Origin: Morinoia aosen
Taxonomy: Eukaryota; Arthropoda; Malacostraca; Amphipoda; Talitridae
Reading direction: 5' to 3'
Assembly (NCBI GenBank): GCA_030386875.1
Contig: CM059576.1
Span: 65,967,581 to 66,031,580 of the forward strand
DNA: 64,000 bases
In this document: in pieces, positions 43,730-54,500 of the stretch
Layout of the letters: each line of letters begins with the position of its first letter
Position numbering within the stretch: the stretch's first letter is position 1
The notes under the pieces: model-generated
Seen by the model: only the letters and a program-made list of their open reading frames with translations
Databases searched by the model: none
What the model was told of the DNA's origin: nothing
Made by a program: the position numbers and the translations under genes

Positions 43730-44497
43730 TTTTGCAGCCCACGGGTTAAGCATGATGAAAATATGGCAAGATGTCGGGACTCTGCCTGCGGAGTGTGTGT
43801 GTGAGGATAGTGTAATTCTGAGTATTGGCTCCCGTGTTCGGTATTGGATAATATTCTCATATTTACTATTTGATGTGAGAACATCGATCTGATACTGGAA
43901 AGAAGTGCAGCTAATATTGGCCACAGATTCTTTAAGTATTGGGTGTGGGGTTTAAAAATGTAATTATTGCTCAAAGATAATAATATTTAATTGAAATAAG
44001 TACTATAAATAATAATAATTAATATTGTATCAATAAAATTTATCAATAAAAATTTACTGATTTAACTGAATATTACGAAAATTCTTCACATGTTTTCATA
44101 CCAGAATACTTACCTGACGTCGACTATATAATGTCTGAGCAGCTCTATTTATTTTATTTTTCCAGTCACAAATGCAATAATAAATCCAATCACAAAACCA
44201 TTCACATATCCATCAATAATATCAGCACCCAATTCCACTCATGGACAGCATCCAATACTACATTAATCTGTGGCCAATATTGGCTGACCTAATATCCAAT
44301 ATCTGGCCGATATTCCACCTTTAACAGAAAATATCAGAATATTATCCAATACTGGACACGGGAGCAATACTCAGTGTATCCAATACCAGAAGCAGAATCT
44401 AATACTCAGAATTACACCAGTCCCACATGATCACATTCCGGGCTCTGCCTCTCGAATGTATTCCACGTTTGATTACTGTTAGCCCGTGGGCTGCAGA
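43730..44497. mobile_element. FB-3 foldback element
   Basis: Left terminus TTTTGCAGCCCACGGGTTAA and right terminus TTAGCCCGTGGGCTGCAGAA are near complements. The inverted homology extends about 200 bp inward (43735-43930 against 44262-44490), including TGTAATTCTGAGTATT and ATTGGATAATATTCT. The centre is about 330 bp and AT-rich. No coding capacity; target duplication not resolved. Fragments of the family occur at 36480 and 41030. Confidence 0.72.
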
Positions 44498-44793
44498 AGT
44501 TGATATATTATCGGATATCTTTATTAGTTAAATACTTCATTTCAATAATTGTTCATTATAAATTATTTTACGATTAGTATATATATATGTGTATTATATA
44601 TCCTATACATATTATTTATAATTATTAATAAGTATTTAGTCTCTATTAATAATAATTGATTAGTTCATAACCTCTTGGTTTATTAATTTCATTGTTAAAA
44701 TTTTTTTGTTTCTTAATCTCATCTGAAATGAATGAGCGCGTCAAAACAACAGTACTTTGGATAAAAACATTGTTTTATATCATAATTTCCAAA
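44498..44793. other. no gene recognised
   Basis: Very AT-rich sequence between FB-3 and the short TTAA element. Nothing supported. Confidence 0.5.
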
Positions 44794-44797
44794 TTAA

Positions 44798-45018
44798 CAC
44801 ATTTCCTGCGAAGTGACCCACCGGTGGTCACTTGTGTGATTTTCAAAGTACTGCTGACCCACCTGCAGTCACTAACTCATTTTTTTATGAATATCTAATG
44901 AAAGCGAATTAAAGGCACGTTCCAGTTAATGTTTGCTACTTTCAAAGTAGATTACCACATTTGACTTTAAATTTGAATTGAATATTGAACTTAAGTTTAA
45001 TCCATCGCTGTTAACGTG
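44798..45018. mobile_element. short TTAA-flanked MITE (221 bp)
   Basis: Left end CACATTTCCTGCGA and right end TCGCTGTTAACGTG are imperfect inverted repeats (10 of 14) flanked by TTAA (44794-44797 and 45019-45022). A CCACCGGTGGTCAC motif near the left end also occurs near the end of the window (63997, inverted), in another TTAA-type element. piggyBac-type by target site only. Confidence 0.55.
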
Positions 45019-45189
45019 TTAAGAAACAGCTTAATTTTACATCAAAAACCTTCACACGTAAATATTTTACACACAGAATTAACCCCTTTTTCTAATTCAA
45101 GTGTACATAACATGTTAAAGAAATTAAATCAATGGCGCACACTCCGCGGTCACGTGAACAGCTTCCCATCTTGACTGGTAATTACAAGC

Positions 45190-45957
45190 CGCAGCCAACA
45201 GACAGGAAAACCACGACCGAACTTTTCCATCATCAGTATTGGCAAAAAATACAGACATTGAGGGGACAATATCGGAGAGAAGCTCCTGCTGTGAAGAAAT
45301 CTGCGACATCATGCATTGGAACTGAGGGAATTTATGCACCCAACATTTGGGGTCGTGACGTACTGACGTGGATGGTAAAGATTACCTCACTTCAGTCCCC
45401 GTCACTCCCCCGATCTTGCACCAATAGTAGACAAAAAGACAATAATAGTTACAGTTTCGCCTCTCTATACGTTGCCATAAGTGCTACAGGCGGTTAATTA
45501 TTAAAATTTTGACGGTAAAATTGGAAATCATGACTACGTTACATGAATTTTCCATTTTGCGTTTTAAGTTTACTGCACACTTAGACTACTTCCAGGAAAT
45601 AAGCCTTAACTAAATAAAAAATATTAAAATTTATTTTTCAAGGAGTTGTAGATGCAAATAAAGAATTTAAAAATGAAGAAAGCACCACGTATTGAAACCA
45701 TATTTGGTGAAGATTTCAAGTGCAATTTATTTAATAAAACAAGTCAGTTCAACAAAACGTTCCGGAGACAAGCTCCATTTTCAGGTAACGGTCTGCCAAG
45801 TTGAAGATAGGGAATAAGATCAGTCCTTTTTTATGCAATACATGGGCACAATAAAATGTACGAGGTAACTAAGAACGGATAAGGATCACTGGCGCAATTG
45901 ATTTCAGTTTTTTTCTAATATATAGCGATAAATCGCTTTATTTCGAAATTATTTCTA
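45190..45957 (+). repeat. repeat D, copy 2 (uninterrupted at the FB-1 target)
   Basis: Collinear with 36800-37550. At 45956-45957 it has the single TA into which FB-1A was inserted in copy 1, and continues on as 39046 onward does. It runs directly into the left arm of FB-2, so D may be an outer part of that family. Confidence 0.72.
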
Positions 45958-47488
45958 GTTTAGCTATTGCTAAATTTTTCGACATAAACTGATTGGAAGT
46001 GAAATATCTCGTGACATAACGTAACTCAACCTTAACAGATATTTTAACCAATACTGAGCAATTCAGAATGAATATCACCTGTACTTATTTATGAACCGTA
46101 CAGACTGTACACAATATGAGGCGCCGCGAGCGGCTGTAATAAGTATTAAGTTCGTTATAAAGTACACCCGCTACGATTAACACTGCAAAAGCTCGAACCC
46201 AGTCTAAGTGCCGTATATGTATTTAAGAAGTGAAAATATTAGCCCGACAATGTTTTGTGTTATTAATTTTCCTGAAATTGTAGTCTTTGGGAGGCTAAAC
46301 GAATTTGCTTCCAGGATATAATTAAGCTTATTTTGTTACATTCACACAAAATTAGTCATAACTTCAAAAAAAATGGAAGCCTAACTGATTTATATTTATG
46401 ATTAGTCGTCGGAATTAAATGGAAACAATTTTTATTTTACTTCTCAATTCCACCGAACAACAACATGCTGACTTCCACTGTTGATGCTATGTCGCTTCTT
46501 ACATTTACATAGATGTAAATATCAATACATTACCGTTTTGTTTTTATTGTTACGTTGTGGCATTTGTTGTTATGGTGCTGGCGTAGGTACGGTGCTGGTG
46601 TAGGCGGCCACCCAGCACGGTCGCCGCCATCTTGGAGCTGATGTAAACACAATTGCGGACGTCACCCTAATGGGTGGGTTAGAACCTTAATTTATAATTT
46701 TCACTAGAAGAACTGTGGCTCCCCCTCACGACACAACCTGTTTACGTTTGTAATAAAGGTTAGCTCCCGTTATTAATTAAATTCCACTTGGCGCGCTCGC
46801 TTTCTTTGGCGCGCGAAAGCCAACTTCAGAGTCGAATAATTCGAAAATAACGCATCAGCGAGCAGAATGCCATTCATGTAAAACGTTCTTAAATGGGTTC
46901 CTTTATTGATTCTTTGGAATATTATTCTTAATTTCGGTGATCGCATTAAGGCCGATATTAACCTTATCACTTCCTATTTTTTTCTTACTGTATAAACCAG
47001 TTCCCTAACGTTTTTTGTCAATATATACATTAAAATTTTGGTGCTGTGTAGGTACTGTGCTACATCCCTGTACCTACACCAGCACCGTACCTACACCAGC
47101 ACCATAACAACAAATACCACAACGTAACAATATGAACAAAACGGTAATGTATTGAAATTAACATTTTGTAAGAAGTGATATTGCATCAACAGCGGAAGTC
47201 AGCATGTTGTTGTTCAGTGGAATTGAAAAGTATTGTGAAATTCCTTGTTTTGATTACATAGACTGATCATAAAAATAAATTAGTTAGCCTTCAAAATTGT
47301 TAATATTGGTTTGACTAATTTTGTGTGAATGTAACAGAATATGCTAATTTATTGGATGGAAACAAACTTTATTACCCTCCCAACGGTTAGAATTTTAGAA
47401 TAATCGATCTTACAAAACAATGTCAGGGTAATATTTTCATTTCTCAAATGAATATAAGGCAACCACACTGGGTGCGAGCATTCGCAAT

Positions 47489-47501
47489 GCCACTTACTGC
47501 G
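47489..47501. other. 13-bp target-site duplication of the nested non-LTR element, left copy
   Basis: GCCACTTACTGCG here and at 61783-61795. It falls inside the FB-2 right arm, whose inverted partner sequence is continuous across the point. Confidence 0.8.
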
Positions 47502-47743
47502 GTTGGCGTTGGCCAATGCTGCTGTTTAGTTGTCTTATGAAGATGGTTCTTTTGGCTCGTAGATCGGGGGGATGATGGGTTTCAGATTTATTTTCTGGAA
47601 GTGTGTGGTGGCTTTGTCCGAGGTCAGTTAGCCACAACACACTTTCAGAAAATAAATCTGAAACCCATCATCCCCCCCGATCTTCGAGCCAAAAGAACCA
47701 TCTTCATAAGACAACTGGACAGCAGCATTGGCCAACGCCAACC
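47502..47743. repeat. inverted duplication at the 5' end of the non-LTR element
   Basis: Arms 47502-47613 and about 47629-47743 are near-perfect complements of about 112 bp with a loop of about 15 bp. The left arm starts exactly at the target duplication. The element's 5' end was copied twice, in opposite directions. Confidence 0.88.
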
Positions 47744-48460
47744 GCAAGAAATACAGGAAGAAATAACACGAGTGCAACAATGGGCAAAAATCCAGGAAAT
47801 AAACAAAGTCAAAAACTACACACACGTGATCAAAGTAACCTTCACCGACACTGCCATGACGCAGCACGCTCTCCAGAATGGGCTCCTCATGTTCAACACA
47901 AAGATCACACCATCGCAAATGGAACTTGAAAAATACACTCACCTACGGATCTGCTTCAAATGCTACAAAATTGAGGACCACTCTACACATCAATGCACTG
48001 TCAAGACACCAAACTGCTCTGAATGCGCTGCACACGACCACACCTACCAACAGTGCAAATCAACGCACAAGAAGTGCTTCAACTGCCAAGGAAACCACCG
48101 CACCCTTGCAACTTCTTTCCCATACAGGAAAGAAGCTATCCGCAAGAAAAACGATGAACTACAAAAACAAAAAACAGACCAAACGCAAAACACATACATC
48201 GAAATCGCAAAAACGGCCATCCAACAAACAGCAAAAACAGAACATACACTCACACTCACCAGCGAGATGCATGTAAAATTGGCTGCTATCATCATTGAGG
48301 CGCACATCGCCAACCTCACACAAAAAGAAGATTTCGGATCAATCTTATCGAAATCCTTCAAAGACAATTATGACATAGACACCAAGTTCCCCGATCGCGA
48401 TTCACAAAAGATCTTCAGCATGTTCATCCAACCTAGCAAGCAACCCCAAGCGAGCGCAAC
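47629..48460 (+). pseudogene. non-LTR ORF1 (gag-like), N-terminal portion before the gypsy insertion
   Basis: 5'-truncated frame (the ATG at 47601 lies in the inverted duplication and is not original). Homologous sequence includes IPPDLRAKRTIFIRQLD, then three zinc knuckles: CFKCYKIEDHSTHQC, CSECAAHDHTYQQC and CFNCQGNHRTLA (last Cys not in the usual place). The frame is cut at 48460 by the gypsy LTR and resumes at 58517 in the same register, since the inserted length with its duplication is divisible by three. Confidence 0.8.
48457..48460. other. CAAC target-site duplication of the gypsy element, left copy
   Basis: CAAC precedes the 5' LTR and follows the 3' LTR (58513-58516). Four bp is usual for Ty3/gypsy. 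Confidence 0.85.
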
Positions 48461-48633
48461 TATGCGGCATCTCCGCACATGTTTATCTGTAGTAGCGTTT
48501 TCTGTATCTGGAGGACACTTATAAAAGCAGCTACGCTCTTAGGCCAGATGCTCAATCCATCGACATCTCGCCTACTGTCAACACCTAGCTAAATATAATC
48601 GCCAAGCTTCACAAGTGTTTCTCTGCCCGTACA
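48461..48633 (+). repeat. Ty3/gypsy 5' LTR
   Basis: 173 bp, starting TATGCGGCATC and ending CCCGTACA, identical to 58340-58512. Contains a TATA box TATAAAAG (48520-48527). The start is TAT, not TG. Confidence 0.92.
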
Positions 48634-48738
48634 TTTTGGTGGCCGACGTATGTGGCGATCAGAACTCACATTCGCACAAGTGTTAACTGGATAGCAAGTG
48701 TCCAAATTACTGGCAATTTTGAACAGTATTAAATCCTG

Positions 48739-48963
48739 ATGTGTTCCGGCGGAAATAATCAACTGTGGCAGCCTCAGGAAACAACCATTGTTTTTGGAGT
48801 CAGCGTACCAAAAGCTGTGTTACAAGAAGCATACGCCCAAATTAGCATTGTTCTAAATCACGATTCACCGTTGCGTACGCGTATTTTGGTTTATGAAGCC
48901 GTAGACGACATCGAACTCGTATTCGAGGTGAAAATCGCTGCATTTCCAGCAAACATCCAGTGA
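48739..48963 (+). CDS. small hypothetical ORF in the gypsy leader (74 aa)
   Basis: Starts with ATG about 105 nt after the LTR. The product is not low-complexity (for example ETTIVFGVSVPKAVLQEAY) and has no motif I recognise. It could be translated from the genomic RNA ahead of gag or be chance. The remaining leader to 50079 has no frame I trust. Confidence 0.3.
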   Translation: MCSGGNNQLWQPQETTIVFGVSVPKAVLQEAYAQISIVLNHDSPLRTRILVYEAVDDIELVFEVKIAAFPANIQ

Positions 48964-50079
48964 AGGAAAACATTTCTACATCTGCAAGTGCTACGTAAGT
49001 GGAGTGACCAAAAACAATTTCATTGTGTTGAGATAAATTACTACGATTGCAGCAATAACAATAACAGTGTAAATTGCACCATTAAACTGTACCAGTGAAG
49101 TGTACCATAAACTGTAGCAGTGAAGTGACACGTTCTGCGATTTTTTCAAGTAGAGACACATCAACGTGGTGCAAGTATACGCCACCATCATCGTGCAATA
49201 TCAGTGGTCGCACATCATTCCTGCATACTCTGCAAGCGACGTGAGCTGAAGCGGTCTTCCTTGTTCACAGTTAAGTCTTTTTTGGAAAATTCTTTTTTCT
49301 TTTGTTAGTGGCTGGCTCGCTCTGTCGCCGGGCAGCTAGTTTTTTTGTTGCACTTGATGCCGCGGATATTTTTTTACCGTGCCCATTTCCTGTATAGCTC
49401 TGTAATCTCAGTAGGCATCAGTTGCATTCTGAGAATTGTGAGAGGCAGCCGTGTCCAACGAATCTGGAAGTAGCTGGTCAACAACTATTTAACTTCTTAT
49501 CGTCGTAAGTTTCAAATTTTATTTGCCATTTAAATAAGAGTGTTAGTGAAAGTGTAAGAATCACTTTGATGTTAATTTTTGAAGCGTTAAATTGATAGAA
49601 TTTCAAGTTTTTTTGCTGTGGAGCAGCAATAATTTTTTTTAACGCCTTGTCGTGAGCTTCAGCAGTCACGTGCATTCTGCACGGTTTTATTGAGAAGTCA
49701 CCAAGATTTGCTCTGATTGTGGTGTTTGAGAGTGCCACTATTTATTGAATTTAATTGGAAGTATTGGTTACGTAATTTTATTATCGTTATTGATGCCTTG
49801 TGATTACTATTGTGATTAACACTATTTCATTTTCTGTGTATTTTGCGCGTATTAGATGTGCTTTATTAATTCTTAGCTACTATTTGTGATTTTTAATTCA
49901 GGTGGGATTAAGGTGTGTATTTAATTAATTTTTGTGTGTTCTAACTGCTTTTACGGTGTTTATTATCATTCTCGGAGTACGATATTAATTTTTGAATGAA
50001 TTTTCAGTGAATTCTGGTATTGAATTGTTGATTTTTAGTGGAATAGGGAATTTTTCAATGACTTAAGGAAATACGACAC

Positions 50080-51543
50080 ATGTCGGATTATTCTGATTCT
50101 TTGGACAGTGAGGACGAAGTAGTTCGAACTAAATCTACTGTAACTAAATACGGACGAGTCAGTACCCCAAGAGTGACTAGTGAGACAGTAGTTAGCAAGA
50201 TGGCGACTCCTAACACAGCGACCGCTGGACCAAGTACTAGTGCTGGACCTAGTAATGTTACCACGACGCAACTTGCACGTGACATTGCTGCAAATATAAA
50301 TGTACCGACTGTCGGAACAATAATGACTAATGCGGAGCTTCCGACGTTCCGTGGAAGACGACGAGTCCATGATGGAGAGTTCCTAGAAAACAAGACTTTC
50401 TCGACACATATCCAAAATCTCAAGGCCTACCTTACCTTGTTGCCAGACGCCACGAGCGACGAACGACGTAAGGAGTTTTTAGTACGATCTGCAAACAAGA
50501 ACATAGGAGATTTCAATAGCGTAGTTACGAAACTAGTGAATGCTGATTTAAATTATTCCTTCGATCAGGTTGTTCAGATACTTGAGGACATTTACGTATC
50601 ACGTGGAGAAAAGAGTATTCATGCATTGGCTTGCGACCTAAACGAGTTGAAATTAGTTAAAAATAATGCACTCGCTGCACAGATCGTGAATGCATTTGCG
50701 AAAATAAGGAAGTTAACCGAGAGTATTCTTAATTCAAACTCACTAGGGTGGCAGCGCCACGCTTATTTTCAAAACTGCACGAGTCAGGCGGAGTTAAAAA
50801 AATTTGTAGGCGACAGCATGTCGTACAGTTTGGCTTTATCAATTTTGGGTCCACTTTTTGATGTGTCGTTCGCTAGAAATATTTTTGAAACACAATTTTC
50901 CACTGCAGAGGACCTATTAGCTAAGTTAATTTTCGCAGTGCGAAGTCAGAGCGAGTCTAAAAAGATTCTCACGCAAAAGTATCATGTCAGACAAGACAGT
51001 GAGAGTTACGTAGGTGAGGTGACTAGTGAATTTGAGGAAGTTTTTGATGAGCCAGATCAATTCCAGGAGAACGAGGTGTACTACGGAAGTGTCGGAAATT
51101 ACCGTAGGAATTTTCGATCAGGAGTACGTAGGATTGTTTCTAAGCCCTGGGTCAGAAATCCTCGTAATAGAGGAAGAGAGTTAAACAGTTATGTAGGTGA
51201 TAGAGGAAATGGATACTTAGAATGTAACATGATGAAATCAGACAGTAGTAGTTCTGGTTCTGGTCAATTCGGAGGAAATTCAGGAACGAAAAAACCCGGG
51301 TTCCCGTACTGTAACACATGTTCAATGGTAGGGCACTTTGAGTGCAGATCTCAAAGAGGTCAGTTTCAAGGAGGTCAGAGAGGATGTTTTGCCTGCGGTG
51401 GAACTCATGTAGTAAAGAACTGTAGAGCGAGCGGTTCGGAGATCCGTAACTATAAGGCGTATTTACGCGGCAGAGGTAGCACAAACCGTGGCCAAAGTGA
51501 AGTTCATTGGGCGGAGAGCAAGTCAAGCGATTTTTTAAACTAG
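50080..51543 (+). CDS. gag: Ty3/gypsy gag polyprotein
   Basis: 487 codons from the ATG at 50080. An acidic, Ser-rich N-terminus is followed by a capsid-like helical region (about residues 90-300), an Arg/Gly-rich stretch and two C-terminal zinc knuckles, CNTCSMVGHFEC and CFACGGTHVVKNC (about 408-455), which bind the element's RNA. It ends TTT TTA AAC TAG, placing a slippery heptamer directly at the stop. Pol overlaps its 3' end in the -1 frame. Confidence 0.9.
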   Translation: MSDYSDSLDSEDEVVRTKSTVTKYGRVSTPRVTSETVVSKMATPNTATAGPSTSAGPSNVTTTQLARDIAANINVPTVGTIMTNAELPTFRGRRRVHDGEFLENKTFSTHIQNLKAYLTLLPDATSDERRKEFLVRSANKNIGDFNSVVTKLVNADLNYSFDQVVQILEDIYVSRGEKSIHALACDLNELKLVKNNALAAQIVNAFAKIRKLTESILNSNSLGWQRHAYFQNCTSQAELKKFVGDSMSYSLALSILGPLFDVSFARNIFETQFSTAEDLLAKLIFAVRSQSESKKILTQKYHVRQDSESYVGEVTSEFEEVFDEPDQFQENEVYYGSVGNYRRNFRSGVRRIVSKPWVRNPRNRGRELNSYVGDRGNGYLECNMMKSDSSSSGSGQFGGNSGTKKPGFPYCNTCSMVGHFECRSQRGQFQGGQRGCFACGGTHVVKNCRASGSEIRNYKAYLRGRGSTNRGQSEVHWAESKSSDFLN

Positions 51544-54500
51544 GTGAAGGTAGTAAGGAGGATTTGAAACAGATTGAGCCCGAGGTATTTAGCGGTACCA
51601 ACCTCGTTAAACTAGAGACCGTGGCAATGATTCCAGATACCACCGAAATAACCAAATCGTATGTTGACCCATTATTTAGCTGTAAAAATAGATATAACTT
51701 GTTGCAAGATGAAGAGCTTGAGAATGATCATTATCAAGGCAAGACTATCGAATCCTATTTTTCGGTATCCGTTGTAAAAAATGTTAACAAAAATGCTGGT
51801 TTAGTATCATTCAAGGATTGCAACAAACCGACCATTATTCTCAAAAATAATGACCAGTATTTAAGCGCTTTGCTTGATAGCGGCTCAGAGAAGTGTCTTA
51901 TCGGTTACAGACAAGTTAAAAATTTGAGTGAAGAAGTAAAGCCGAGTAAATTGAGAGTAAAAGGCGTTAACGGAAAAAGTGACGTCACTGGTGAAGTGGA
52001 GTTATCTATTAAAATTCCCGGCACTAACAAAGTAATTAAAACAAGCGCACTCATAATCAAGGAAGCGAAGTTCAACTATGACTTGATACTAGGTCGAGAC
52101 GTATTAAAAAATGCAATCATTAACTTTAAAGATAAAGAACTTCTTTGGAATAATATTTCAATTCCTTTCCAAGATTTAAATGTGGAACCTTTGTTAAGTA
52201 GAGAAGTAGTAATGAGAAAAATAATGAATAGTGACTGTCTATTGTCAGAGATTGCTGTTGCGAGGAAGAGCAAGAGGCAATTAAAAAATGCTGACTGCAG
52301 CAAAAAGAGTCCAGCGACGGCTGAGGCACAGTCAACGAGTACGAAGCAATTAATCGTGCATTGCAATCAAGCTGAAGTGCCTGGTAATTCCCTTAATGTT
52401 ATCTATGGCTTCCTTAAGAATCCAGTTGAAGGAGAATACATGATTCTGAAAAGATGTCTTGATAATGGTGCTCTAATAGCTGATTCAATTGTTCAAATAA
52501 ATGAAGACGGTGTGGTACCGGTTATGATCTTAAATCCAAGTGAAGAGACTGTGTATCTCTCTGAGAATTCTATGCTATGCAATGTTGAGAGAATAGTAGC
52601 AAGTGATATTGAGAGCGAAGTGTATTTAACAAGTGTCGACACAGCACTAAGAGATGCTAGTGAGGTCGAATTAAATTCTGTTGCGGAGTCAGGTACGACT
52701 AAAGTTGTTTCGTCAGGTGGTGGAATTAATGCCATTTTCGATAGTAAACTTGCGTTGCACGCTGATACTCGTGGCAGAGGTGAAATTCTTGCTGATGACA
52801 AGAAGTTAGGTTTTAATGCAGAAGTAAATGCAGGGTTAATAAGTGGAGAAAGTAGAGATCAGGAGTTACGACGTGACTTGACGGTAAATGATATTTTCTG
52901 TAAGGAAGATGACGTACAATTACCCTTAGTTAATTTGTTAAATAAATTTAGAGATGTAGTGACTTTAGAAGGCGAACAAATAGGAGTCACTAATATTTTG
53001 AAGCATCAAATTCAGTTGAAGCCTGATGCTCCAGTATTAAATTTAGTTCCCTATCGTATACCTCACAAGTACCAAGAAGAGGTAATGAGAATAACTAACG
53101 AGATGCTCGATCAGGGAATAATAGAGGAATCGTCCTCTGATTTTAATTTTCCTGTCATTGTAGTTAAAAAGAAATCGGGAGATTTACGGCCCGTTATCGA
53201 CTTTCGTGCCTTGAATAAAGTTTTAATTAAACATTCATATCCCATTCCCCGCATTGACGATATTTTAGCAACTTTAGGAGGTAACGCGTGGTTCTCTAAC
53301 CTTGATTTGCGCAGTGCATTCCATCAGATCGAATTAGAAAAAGAGAGTAGAAGGTACACGGCATTTAGCGTTAATTATCGTAAGTATCAATTTTGCAGAG
53401 TACCATTCGGTCTTTCTACTTCTCCAGGAATTTTTCAAAAGGCAATGACCTCAGCGCTTACACCCATTTTGGGGAAGCTCGCGTTTGTTTTCCTCGATGA
53501 CATTTTAGTATTTTCTAAAAATAAAATTCAACATTTATCGGATATAGAAAGCGTTCTTAAAATGCTTAGATCCGGAAATTTATCATTGAAGCTTGAGAAA
53601 TGTAACTTCTTCAAGCAGGAGATCGAATATCTGGGCCATATCATTGCCGCAGATGGAATTAAATGTAAATACTCAAAAAAATTACAAGAATGCCGAGCGC
53701 CAATCAATGTTAAAGAATTACAACAGTTTTTAGGTTTAGCGAATTATTTTCGCAATTTCCTACCAAATTTCGCTGAGGTAGCAAGTCCCTTGTATAATCT
53801 TTTGAGAAAAAACGTAGTTTATACTTGGACTGAGGAATGTCAAAAAAGTTTTGAGTTTCTGAAATCTCTATTGACGTCTGACACAGTTCTGAGACATCCT
53901 GACTATACTAAAGACTTTCACGTTTTTACTGATGCTTCAAATTCAGGAATAGGTGCTGTATTAATGCAAGCGGATGATTCAAGCGACAAAATTCTAAGAC
54001 CTATAGGTTACTATAGTAAAAATTTAAACTCAAGCCAGCGAAGGTATGCTACTACCAAAAAAGAATTCTTCGCAATTCATTCAGCGCTAAAACATTTTAA
54101 GTATTTAATAACTGGATACCCCATCCGGGTATACTCAGACCACAAACCTTTAGCGCCACTTTTTAATAAAAAACTTCCTGACGACACTAACATGGCGAGA
54201 TGGTGCCTAAATGTACATTCCTTTGATCCGGTTGTAAAATATCTGCCTGGTAAAGAAAACGTTGTTGCAGATTATTTAAGCAGATTGCCTGTTAATAACG
54301 AGAGATTAAATCTTAAGGAACTAAATTCTTGTGATGATTTGGAAGTCGCATTTGAATCAGAAGTTTGTGTTGTGGAGACTCGATCAAGACACAGACGCCC
54401 GACAGGAAACGAGGTGATTGACTCGCCGCATGGCGACAATGATGCTGACGGTGCAGCAGACCCAGACGCACGACCCGCGCTGATAGACTACGTACCGACA

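Noticed and set aside
47601-47628. ATG at 47601 as the true start of the non-LTR ORF1
   Set aside because: It lies inside the inverted duplication and loop created at insertion, so it cannot be the original start.
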